Assembly: GCA_013076295.1 (NCBI GenBank)
Contig: RQOL01000532.1
Span: 2,604,001-2,668,000 of the forward strand
Direction of reading: 5' to 3'
Source of the DNA: Sanderia malayensis
Taxonomy: Eukaryota > Cnidaria > Scyphozoa > Semaeostomeae > Pelagiidae
DNA: 64,000 nucleotides
In this document: positions 45,901-56,336 of the stretch, one piece after another
Layout: each line of letters opens with the position of its first letter
Numbering within the stretch: the stretch's first letter is position 1
Notes under the pieces: model-generated
The model's database searches: none
What the model was told of the DNA's origin: nothing
The model's input: only the letters and a program-made list of their open reading frames with translations
Position numbers and translations under genes: made by a program

Positions 45901-48900
45901 CACTCTATAATACACTCCATAATAGAATGATACACTCTATAACAGAATAATACACTCTAAAATAGAATAATACACTCTATGGCCCATGCAATCCATCTCT
46001 CGGAGATAACAACAAAAGAACATAACGTACAAGAGGATACCTCTTCAAGTTCATTTATCTCGTTTGCCTCATTGATTGCTTTTTTATCCTGTTTCACAGC
46101 GACACCGTATTTGCAACAGTGATGTCCACACTTGAAAAATATCGTCAAGAAATGAGCTTCAAAAAAGGATTAGTAGAAGCCAAAACCAATCTCTAGATAG
46201 ATACCTATGTTTTAGTACGAAGGTCATAAAGTAGTCAGACTACTTCTAGGCAGATCTATTTATAACTCTCCAATCTATGAACTTAATATGTCAATCTTAA
46301 GAAGGTTAGAAAAGGATATCAGTCTTTATTTACGCATCTGTGGGTGCAGGGTTTTCTTGCTTGGTTTTCTGCGGAATTATTACGTCTGTCTGGTGTTTCA
46401 ATTTTCTTGAGGTTCTGCTTATGAGCAGAGTTGATGAATCCACCAAGATAATGAGGAGTAAACGTAAGCTTAACATCAATGCCAACTAAAGAAGAAATGA
46501 TACAAATTATCATTAAACCTGTTTGAAATGATATGAATTATCATCTGGATGTTGTCTCTCTGTGAATCTTTTGATGTTCTATACTCTATCATGATATAAT
46601 GATCAAACTGCGAATTGTATACGAATTGCTCTCATACCATAGTCAGAGCTGATGAGGTTAACACTAAGTTCTGGAGAGCGTTCTGGTCTTCTTATTATGA
46701 GATGCTTATTCCAGGTGCCATTTTGTAAAAAGAACGAATCCCTACAGTGAAAAAACTCATAACTAGCAAACGACTCTACACATTCGTATACTATATCAAA
46801 GACTCTCTGATTCACTTACATAAGCCTCTGTCTATAGATAATATTGTTTGATGAATCACCAATCATGAGAAGACAACTGTGCTGATGATTTGGCTTTTTG
46901 TTCTTCAAGTGCGTAGCACGTTGTTCGTGATTCAGCATGCTAATTTTCAGGTATAAATCGGCTGCATCTCGTTGGTACTTATCATCCTACAACAAATGCA
47001 CAAGATCAAGGTTTTTGTTGCTGAGAACTAATGATGGTTTTCACAGCTCATGGGCTTAAACATTGCTTCTTCCATTTTGGATATCAGTGTAAGGAGGTGC
47101 TCGATATGAATATATATATAGTGAGGAATTAGAATTAAGTGATGCTCAGTGAAAAAGACGCATGATTCGCTGCAACTCCGAGTTTCGTGCTTACGTACTC
47201 ATCAGGCAGATTTAATGAAGAAAACATATCAGTTGATATATATACACAATAAGTGGAACAATAGAAGAAGCGACGCTCTAATTACAATAGGTTGTGAAGG
47301 CGGGTCTATTATAAGTGAGGAGTTGCATATGTTGTTCAAAGATAATAAATAATGGTATGATTAGAATTGGTGCAAATGTGCTTCGTACCTGGTCAATAGA
47401 GATGTCAAACTTTGGCAAGGAATGCAATGCGTCTTTAACCTGCAGAGAAACCAAGCAACAAAGACTCTTAGATACTGGATCACGTTTGTATATAATGCGT
47501 AGCATTACACATAAACTAATACAAAAGCTAATACAACCAGATAAACTAAATTCAAGGTCTTGTCTAAAGCGGCATAAAGTGATCGATGTACAAAGTACAG
47601 AGTGCTCTAAGTATCGTGCTAGAGCATGTATAAGGTAGGAAGTACAGAGCGTCTAACATCTACAAAGTACATTGTCTGTCTGACAATTGCTCTAGCACGA
47701 AATTCGAAGTCAAAGAGAATCGACCTTTTCTATCTCTGCTTCTACAATCTAATTTACGTATATATATACATATATAATTTAATACAAAAAAGCTATAACA
47801 GACGCTTAAGGCATCGAGATGCTAAGCAGCTAAATAAAGCATGGAGCCACTAAATACCTGATTACCAAAGGTGGATTTCTATTGACAATCTATGAAGAAA
47901 TAAAAGAGACATTCAAACGAGATGATGTCCCATTATTATTGGTACATTCGTATGGTATAAGTTGTTTGTGCATTGAACGGAGAAAAATCAAATACCAGTT
48001 CAATTTGTCTTGGATTGGCCTCTTCTATCTTCTCTAGTGACGTCAGCCCTGCATTAACCATTGCAGCGGACATTGTTGCACCTATATGAACCAAATAGAA
48101 ATCAACAATCACGCCACCGCAACTGCATCATACAGTACACGATGCATGGAAACAGGCAACCATAACATTGAAGCAATTGCGTTGTTTATGCATACCTATT
48201 TTCTCCAGCTGTCTTGATACAAACATAGAGTTCTCCCACAGCCTACGCCAACATAAGAATGGAGACGAATTGTAGTAAAGAAAAGGGCAGATCAGGCTGG
48301 CAAACAAAAGAATGAATGTCATCGTTAGTTGTGGTCCTTTTGAAGATTGCTTGCTTACCTGGCTTGCACGCACTTGCAGAGTATGACAGCATTCAATGCA
48401 GCTCTGTAGAATCCTTTGGTTAGAAGAAACTCCGTCAAGACTACAAAGGAAAGAAGAGCAAGTGTGAACACAGAATAGCCGGGTTTATACTCCTAGGTGC
48501 CTAATTGCCGTCCCCCCCGCTAATCAATTAGGCACCTAAGAGTACTTCAATTGCTATGCATGGTTCTGAGCGATGCTCGTCAGCATGCATCATCGAAAGT
48601 ATATAAAGTTAATGCGTGGTGTAGGAGGTGTTTTAAAGAAGAGTTCAATAAATGATTAATATGAAGTAATCTGTTTTTTACATCTGCAAACTCTTTGTGC
48701 TGATCTGAAAATTTTCTGTTGAGAGGCAAAAAACTTTGTGTTAAGAATAACAAGCTTTACAAGCAAAATAGCAGGTGATTCTAAGCACAAAACACAGCTA
48801 AAGAGATTACAGAAAGAGAGAGAAGGGGGGGGGGGGAGGAGAGAAGCTCACTGTGACATCTTGCATCAACGAGAATTCATTGATAGACAAGCAACCAAGA

Positions 48901-51900
48901 ACAGCTTGAATTAAGCTAGAAAACAATTAATCCATCGTCAATAAAAATTAGTATTGCCTTTAACCTCACAATTCATTGCTAGAGATACAGCTATAAAAAT
49001 AGATACGTTGAGCAGATGGTATATTAAGCATGGGTACAGATACTTAATTTGTTAGATAAATTGATGATATGGATGACATATGGAAAATAATGATTGATAT
49101 TAGAATACCAATTGATCTTCTGGTCTGTGGTCTTGATTTTATTTTTCATTGGAAATCTGAAAGATGTAAGCCTCCATTGAAAACAACACGAGTAAGAACA
49201 TGTTTAAAAGTTTTGTCAGAATGCAAAAAAGTAGTGCAAATCAGCAATCAGTTTCTAACTCATGAAAATGTTCGAATTACAAAGCGTTTGAATTATAGAG
49301 GTTTGCTTTATAAGGACTGGATTGACCCTAGAGGGAACAGAAAAACTTATCTACCCTCTAGGGTTCGAGATAGATAGATAGTTGTTCCAGATAGTTGAAT
49401 AACACAAGCTCCAACCTTGCAGAATTGACTGTATATACATAAGTAAGAATTATTAGTTTAGTATAAGCATAGTTGATACCTGATGGTAAGGCGATGCTTG
49501 TCTTTGTTAAGAGTATTCAATGTTCTCTTTTCATTAACGCGCAGAGTAATGTCTTCAAACTCTTTGCATTTAGACAGAACATCAACCTATTAAGGGAACG
49601 ACAAAGAAAACATTAAACAAGTCTACGTTTGTGGCATGTACAGCCTTCAAAGCTACAGAGGGTTCAAACGCAAATATGTAGAAATTAATGATAATATCAT
49701 TGAGAGTTCAACGTGATCTTACCAGTTCTTCAATGCTTTCATTTCCTTTGATCTTTGTGAATCCCTTGACAGTTTCAAATGCAATGCAGTACCTCGCCAT
49801 TAACTTGCCAGTTTCTTAGGAAAAATCAGTGGCTAGACTCAATGATCACCAATCAATCTACAGGTATCTATACACAGGCATGGATTGCATAGAGCAATCT
49901 ATGCCTGTGCAATCAACATAGCGAGTGAGGCTTTTTGTATATGCCTAAACATTACTAAAGGCCATTGAATATAGAAGAGAGTCTATTCATTACCAGTTGG
50001 ATATAGATTGGTGTCTTCTTTTATATCGACCAAGTCGAGACTTTGCAAAGATCTCAGTGCTCTTAAACCCATGGCTAGAATAGAATACAACATCGATTTA
50101 TAACAATAGATAATCGCAAATCCATTCCATAACAACCCGTTAAACAAATGAGTGAAGACTGTTATTTGCTTTACCTTGAAGCTTCTTGCCAAGTGCGTCT
50201 TCAGACAGCCCCTCTGGTGCCCCTGTGAGAAATTACAGCACTATCACAGTAATACTACACTGTCACCGACATATCAGCCCGGTTATGAGAGAAGAATCTC
50301 TTGGAACGCCACACTCATAAACATTCCTGTTCATTTACTGGATAAAGTTCCATCCCTATCATGACAATCACTGAACAGACATAAACAAGCATATTCACGA
50401 ATGCAACAGTATCACCTAGAAGGCTGCACTTGAAGTGTGTATCTATCGCATACCATACTGCTTGGGGTTCCTTTGCATCCTTTTGTACAAGAACGTTGAC
50501 TTGAGCCATTCATTTGCCATTGGCAAGCTCGTTATTGTATTCAAGACGATTTCAGCATTAACATGCTCCGTAAGATGGTGATGCAAACTGCAACATAAAA
50601 AACGACATTCACAACTCAAGGCACTGTAAGATGATAGACACGTTTTGCTTTCTTTATAACATGCATGAGACCATGGTGTACCTGCTTTCTATTTTCTCAC
50701 TTCCACTAATGAGCGCCTCGTATTTCGCCTGGGAAATGAAGAATCCTCTTTAATTGAAGCTCGAGAAGAATAGCTGTTGAGATGAAGATGAAGCTATTGG
50801 GATTGCTGGATAAAGCATGTTACCTTGGTTGCATTCTTCGTCATGATAACAGCAGTTGCACTTGTATCAAACTGAAGATAGATCAAATGCATACTTTCAC
50901 ACATAGTAATGAAGACAAGCTGTAACGTATATAAATGATGCAACGTATTATCATTCTCTACTCTCGTGAGTATCGAGAACTCTCAATCGAACAAGATTTA
51001 ACTCCAAAGATGTGAATACACCTATACACACACATACATACATACATACACACATACATACATACAAGTACATTTTAAATCAGTGTTAAGCATTGTTGAA
51101 GTTGATATAAAGCATGCAGGCTCAGAAGATGTTTTTGTAATTGATGAAAACGTGTCTTACCTGAGGTCTTCCAGCACGACCAATCATCTGCAATACTTGT
51201 GATTCAGTGTATTCTTCATACATTCCAGAGACGTAATGCATTGTAGACTTGATGACGACCAAATGGGCTGGCAGATTAACCTGAAATGTTATGGCTTCTT
51301 TATTAATGGATGTAATGAATGAAGAAAGTATGGCCTGCTAGAGACTCAATATGGTATATACCGTAAAAGCTCTATCAAGCTCTGAGGGGGCTTAATTAAA
51401 AATCAGGGTTTAAGAGGTGGGCTTAATAGAGAGAGGGATGAATAGAGCTTTGGCGGTAATGATAATTATAAATGTGTAATGTAGAAGGTTGCTTACGCCC
51501 ATTGCCAATGTGCTTGTGCAAACTAGAGAAAATAAAATTCGGATTAATACAATATATTGAATGGAGCTGGAAAACTGAGAGAGGCGAAGGGAGAATTAAA
51601 AAAAACAACAACAACAACGGCGAAAACAACAACAACAACAGCGAGAAAAACAACAACAACAATGAGAAAATTCAGAAAAATTAAAGATAATAAGTAAAAG
51701 CATGCTTACATAATACAGGCAGCTCTCCTCTTACAAAAACCGATTCGATGTTTTTTCGATCAGCAATGTCCATTCCTGCATGATGATAGCCAACGCCATA
51801 GAGAACCAAATCTTAAAACCAAGACATACATGCGCATAATGACAATAGTAGATGCAACAGCAACGGCATTCAAGTTGAAGAGAATTGCGATGATTATAAG

Positions 51901-54900
51901 AGGACTGGGTCGAGTTACCTCTTAGCTTTGAATCATGCAACGAATTGGAATATTTTTCCAGCCTATCTCAAAATGATTGAAATAATATAGATAATACATA
52001 GCAGTAGTAGGTGTGTAAAGATAAAGATACTGCTTCTCTGTGAGTTTCGTGCAGGAAGATTGGTCAGAGAGACTTCTTCCTTGTACTCAAGCTACCAACA
52101 TTCTGTACTTTGCACATCGATAATACTGCATGCCAGTACCGACATGTGATAACAGTAGCTGTATTATAGACTATGTAGATACTATTTAATTGATCATTGA
52201 TGAATTCAGAGTGTCACTACATGGTAATATCAGTGAAAAGATGCGAAGAAGAGAGAAAAGGCAGAAGAAGCATTAAAAATTACCTTGATCGATGTTTGGC
52301 ATCCATTATAAACCTTGCATCTTTAGTCAAGGTAGACGCAGCCTGAGATGCTCCTTTTCTTGTAGAACAAAACTTAAAAACAACAAAATTACATTAATGT
52401 CTTACATCTAATGGCTTCTACGGTAAACACCTGCATATAAAAACCAGTGAATTAAGAACCTTCCAAGCTGAAATCCCTGCTCAAAACAATAGAAGATACA
52501 ATAGGCTATTGTATTTGAACAATAGGCTGGATGCAGAGTTCACAGGTTCTTATACGCGGGTGTTTATTGCATTCTAGCGAGACTAGAGCTGATGGCTCCT
52601 ACTCTAGCCACATTACAGCTAAATAGCTCTTATTTCAGCCAGGTTAGAGCTTCGTCACTTCGAAAACCTGACTTGAACCTTAATTAACACTCACGATAAT
52701 AGTTGGCTTGTTATCTGAGTACGTCTGTATAACCCCACTCAATCTGTAGTTCAGAGATAGATCAAACTTGAAATCTGTGCCATTTTCAGAGTATGGATAG
52801 CCAAGCACAACCTTCCTTAAATTCACCGGTCGATATTCATCACCTAGCCTAAAGATAAGATAACAGAATAAATCAGCATGTTTGGTTTACTGTAGCAAAA
52901 ACAGCGGCTCTACACTAACTGTCATCTATCTGCAAATGGTAATACAGAGCCTATCATACGTGTACATGAAGGGCTTAGCTCTATAAAATACTAACCGATA
53001 CGATTCTGCCATGCAGTCATCAATTGTCAACCAATCAGCAATCTTTAAAACAAGGAAGAGATACATTAGGTAATAACCCCCTGGAAATGCATTAAATTAA
53101 TATCTTTACTAATGACTTGAGAATTTATCCAGGGGGTGAAATAATCGGTATATTTGTTTACATCTTCGACATTTGGTATGGTAGCAGACACAGCTATGAT
53201 TCTCAAGAGTTGACTGTTGCTTCCTTTAGCTGTGTTGGCTTCTTTTTTGATGAATTTGTGAACTGTTTTCATACGACTGACAACAGCTTCCATTGTTGCT
53301 CCACGATTTTCGTCACTCAAAAGATGAACCTAGGAAAGCCATCAAGAGAAGACAAGTTCATCACGTCATGAGCATGAGTGTTTATGAGTGCGACGTTAAG
53401 AGAGATACCTCTCTGATCATCGTGAATATGTTCGTATATGTTTGTTCAGTGATTGTCATAGTCAGAATAGAAGTTTATCATGTCATGAACAGGAGTGTTT
53501 ATGAGTCCAACGTTAAGAGAGATACCTCTCTGATCATCCATCATGAATATGTTGCTATATGTCTGTTCAGTGATTGTCATAATCAGAATAAGAGTTTATC
53601 ATGCCATCAGCATGAGTGTTCATCAAGCTCTATACTTATAATAAATATATGTTGATGAATAGAAGGAACTACTTGCCTCGTCAATGAGAAATAGTCTCAC
53701 ACACTGAACCAATGATTTGTTATCTTTCCATCTTCTTGTCATGCTGTCCCATTTTTCCTAAAATGATAAGTAAACATACTCTTACAAGCAAAACCCAAAC
53801 CCCATCCCTTAAAAAGTAGAAGTCAGAAACACCTCATGTTACATCATAATACCATTATCAGTCAGAGACACCTCATAAAACATAATACCTTATGCCAAAA
53901 ACACTACAGTTGACATCTTCTATCTCGAGCGTTCGCTTTCTCAAACGACTTCTCATTTCCCCTAGCTTTGGTACAGTATAGTTGGGACATCCGTTATTTC
54001 AAACATTGGCTATGGACTATATACAGTAAGAACCCGCATATAAGAACCTGTAAATTTCCATCCGGATTATTGTTCCAAGACAATAGGCTATTGTTTCTTC
54101 TATTGTTTTGAACAGAAATATCACCCAGAAGGTTCTTAATCCAATGGTATCGAACCACTGCCCCTGAGACTTCGATATAGTGGATGTCAAATGTACTTGA
54201 CAAAGATAATAAGAGTAAGAATACTTACAGGTGTAGTGAGGACAATATGAGACGATTGAAGGACGTGAAAATCATCCATATCAGTGTCTCCAGTCAATTC
54301 CGTGCACTTCAAGCCAAATTGGCCAAATTTTGTGGTCCAGTCTTGATGTCTCTCACTGCACAATGCCTTAATTGGAGCCACTAGAAAAGGAAAGAGTCCT
54401 TATTATAACCTGTGTGGAGTGATTGAAAGAGACAGAAAAGAGGCAAAGAAATCTATCTCACTGTCAAACATGAAAGATACTAAAGACATTAGCTTAAGAC
54501 TATTGTTAATATGCTATATGTGTGTTATTGTTAATGTGCTATCTGTTAATATGCTTAAGACTATTGTTAGTATGCTTATATATATAGTTGTTGTTGTTGT
54601 TGTTGTTGTTGTGAGGCTGACTTACTATAAACAATCTTGTACTCGAGGTTGGCATCGCCTCCGTTGCATAGCAGCATTCTCACAATTGCAAGTTCGAAAA
54701 GCACTGTCTTACCAGACCCAGTCGGCGCACAAACGACCAATGGCTTATCAGAATAGAAGACCTATACAAAGAGAAGCACTTCCTATCATACTTTCATTAC
54801 TGTTAATAAACACAAATGCTCTACATAGAAAAATTCAGCCTTACACTGTCAAAGACTTTTGACTGGACAACATTGAAGTAGGGAAAGTCAAATATCTTTC

Positions 54901-55929
54901 GAAACTTCTCAGCTATTAATGTGTTAAGTCTACACCACTTTGTGCTTTGAAATGTGTGGGTATCTATTACATCTATTAATGTTGGTAGAACTTTTGCTGT
55001 GATTATAATTACTAGATTGAAAAGATACGAATTTCAGACAAAGATCTCAAGTTTAAATTTTCATTGCCACCGCTGCCCGATACTGCAAAAAAGAAAACAT
55101 AATCAAATTAAATTATAAATCCCAATTTTTGAAAAGGAATCTTCGAAGAATCCATATCAAATGGAATATATTATAATATTTTAATTAATATGTTAATTTA
55201 TAAAACATTATTGTAATAAATTACTTGGAATAACTGCGTTGCTTGGAGTTTCGAGTTGAACACTTTGATGGTTTGAAATCAAATTAGACTTAAATGGCGC
55301 TGAAATAAAATACGACACAATAATGACTTGTTGAGACTTTATGACAATAATTGTAATTTCATATAAAGTCTATATTTCGAATTATATAGATTACAAACTT
55401 TGGAATTCTTGGCTTTGGTTAAACTCTGAGCTTCTGTTGGTTGGTTCGTCAAAATTTTCAGATCTTGAATTAAACAAGCTTCTTCTTACTGGCGCAGAAA
55501 ATTTTGACGATCCGATGTTTCTGGACCTCCGATGATCATCTGATAACGCTGATAATGCTTCATCTTCTACTGAAAGATTAATTGAGTTTGCACCAAGGTT
55601 ATTATCGTTGAAGGAAAAGCTCACGTCGAGACTCTGGTCACTGCGTGGCCTTTGAGTTTGACTTGATAAAAATTGAGATTGAAGAAAGTCCAAGTCCGGT
55701 GGATTTGGGATAATTTGAGACCGAGGTGGTAAAGAGTTAAACCTACAAATAAATTTCAAAATTTCAAAAGTATGCCAAGATAGACAATTGATATAAGGTA
55801 AATAATCTATCTACATGAACTTATATCATCAAATACTTACGGAGTGATAAATGACTTTCGTTTAACAGGCTGAGAAAAAATTGACCCAAAGTCAATCTCT
55901 TCGTCAGGGCTGGATGGAGGGTCCAACAT
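42954..55929 (-). CDS. HFM1: HFM1/MER3 meiotic DNA helicase
   Basis: About 40 exons, in phase (4,881 nt, ~1,626 residues): 55841-55929, 55399-55742, 55225-55299, 55029-55082, 54845-54912, 54626-54761, 54229-54380, 53677-53757, 53162-53329, 52996-53042, 52695-52848, 52284-52372, 51919-51962, 51710-51811, 51497-51522, 51161-51280, 50825-50872, 50682-50728, 50454-50587, 50175-50222, 49994-50074, 49723-49814, 49480-49586, 48852-48915, 48682-48715, 48359-48440, 48196-48242, 47996-48081, 47866-47889, 47389-47439, 46820-46986, 46638-46741, 46334-46485, 46041-46130, 45811-45874, 45471-45544, 45113-45328, 44837-44987, 44183-44451, 42954-43853. An SF2 helicase core shows Walker A (APTGSGKT, ~222), LIDEVH (~330), AVSATIP and QMIGRAGRPQ; then a Sec63-like region and a Cys/His finger (CTHRC joined to CGHHCC) typical of HFM1. 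The helicase unwinds and stabilises recombination intermediates for meiotic crossovers. The tail after ~1,080 is poorly conserved and its exons are less sure. Confidence 0.9.
45880..45985. repeat. Minisatellite 'atacactctataatagaat'
   Basis: Five or so imperfect ~20-bp units (aatacactctataatacact, ccataatagaatgatacact and so on) in the HFM1 intron before exon 35. Confidence 0.8.
47170..47209 (-). ncRNA. Minimal type I hammerhead ribozyme motif
   Basis: On the minus strand the conserved core CTGATGAG (47205 to 47198) is followed by a short stem II closed by a GTAA tetraloop (GTAC-GTAA-GCAC, one A.C mismatch), then GAAAC (47086-47082 region offset: 47186 to 47182), then a 3-bp stem III with a triloop (ACT-CGG-AGT), a T at the cleavage position (47174), and GCAG (47173 to 47170), which pairs perfectly with CTGC (47209 to 47206) just before the core. 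All invariant core bases are present. Such minimal hammerheads occur in Penelope-like retroelements and small retrozymes. It lies in the HFM1 intron between exons 30 and 31; no element protein is visible nearby. Activity is not shown. Confidence 0.75.
49326..49363. repeat. Perfect 10-bp inverted repeat
   Basis: CCCTAGAGGG at 49326-49335 and its reverse complement CCCTCTAGGG at 49354-49363, with an 18-bp loop, in the HFM1 intron between exons 23 and 24. It could form a hairpin; its function is unknown. Confidence 0.7.
50310..50405 (-). repeat. Dispersed repeat, inverted copy
   Basis: Reverse complement of the repeat at 53360-53620 (shared blocks such as tgttcagtgattgtcat and aggaatgtttatgagt). 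It lies in the HFM1 intron between exons 19 and 20. Confidence 0.7.
51020..51066. repeat. acac/acat microsatellite
   Basis: Run of cacacacatacatacatac units in the HFM1 intron between exons 16 and 17. Confidence 0.85.
52431..52569 (-). mobile_element. MITE copy 6
   Basis: About 139 bp, in the opposite orientation to copies 3-5, starting CGGTAAACACCTGCATATAA after TA and ending GCGGGTGTTTATTG followed by CA. It lies in the HFM1 intron between exons 11 and 12. Confidence 0.75.
53330..53676 (-). other. GC-AG intron of HFM1
   Basis: Exon 8 ends ...LIDE and is followed by GCAAGT rather than GT; exon 9 begins VHLL. The only nearby GT (GTAGTTCC, four bases on) would break the frame. A GC donor with otherwise strong consensus is the best reading, and it splits the DEVH helicase box between Glu and Val. 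Confidence 0.8.
53360..53620 (+). repeat. Two tandem copies of a ~118-bp dispersed repeat
   Basis: gttaagagagatacctctct recurs at 53394 and 53511, and ttcagtgattgtcata at 53445 and 53567; a third partial copy follows. An inverted relative is at 50310-50405. It is non-coding and lies within HFM1 intron 8. Confidence 0.8.
54024..54148 (+). mobile_element. MITE copy 7 (right end lost)
   Basis: Left end TA-CAGTAAGAACCCGCATATAA, then the family's internal block (gacaataggctattgtttct). The copy stops at about aatccaatggtat without the right terminal repeat. It lies in the HFM1 intron between exons 7 and 8. Confidence 0.75.
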
Positions 55930-56336
55930 TATGACAGCAACTGGTTGATCTAGAAGAGTGAAAGCACATTGAAGTAACAATTTTACTAATTCTTTTAGTA
56001 AACAAAAGTCTCCAAAAAATTATTTTCAATTCGCAAAGTTTTATGACGTTTCTCGAATTTCATATTTCGCGCCGTATGTTTTAAAGCGCGGCTGGCACGA
56101 AATTGAGACAATTCAACTCAATTTGCGTCATCATTTGAAATTCTGCGAATTGAACTTGAAATGGAAAAAAACAAAGAAAAATGAATCAGGGGATTGCACG
56201 TAAACTTTGTCGATGAAATGATCAAAAACAGGTCTTAAGCGTGCCTATAAACAATTTAAAACAGCTATCCATATCATTGAAGGCATCTTAGATTATCAAA
56301 TTTGGGCGATCGTTCATATTGAGAACAGTTCAGAGG
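55930..56336. promoter_or_regulatory. Shared HFM1-TMEM43 promoter region
   Basis: HFM1 (minus) and TMEM43 (plus) start codons are 407 bp apart and point away from each other, so both promoters and both 5' UTRs must fit here unless upstream non-coding exons exist. I see no clear TATA box. The GC-richest part is the stretch around 56085-56095 (gcgcggctggc). Confidence 0.6.

Noticed and set aside
46648..46660. CTGATGAG on the plus strand
   Set aside because: It lies inside an HFM1 coding exon (complement), and no GAAAC or stems follow.
48570..48605. CTGACGAG near 48590 (minus) as a hammerhead core
   Set aside because: No GAAA follows at a possible stem II distance.
49069..49377. Plus-strand 102-codon frame in an HFM1 intron
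   Set aside because: No family motif, no neighbouring exon, and it contains the inverted repeat at 49326-49363. It may be part of an unknown insert but cannot be supported as a gene.
52028..52075. Second possible hammerhead (GCACGAAAC on the minus strand)
   Set aside because: The upstream core reads CTGACCA, with the invariant G replaced by C, and no stem I can be drawn.
55391..55398. GTAATC donor for HFM1 exon 2
   Set aside because: Using it gives an immediate in-frame stop in exon 3; the GTTTGT donor at 55398 keeps the frame, so the exon was ended at 55399.
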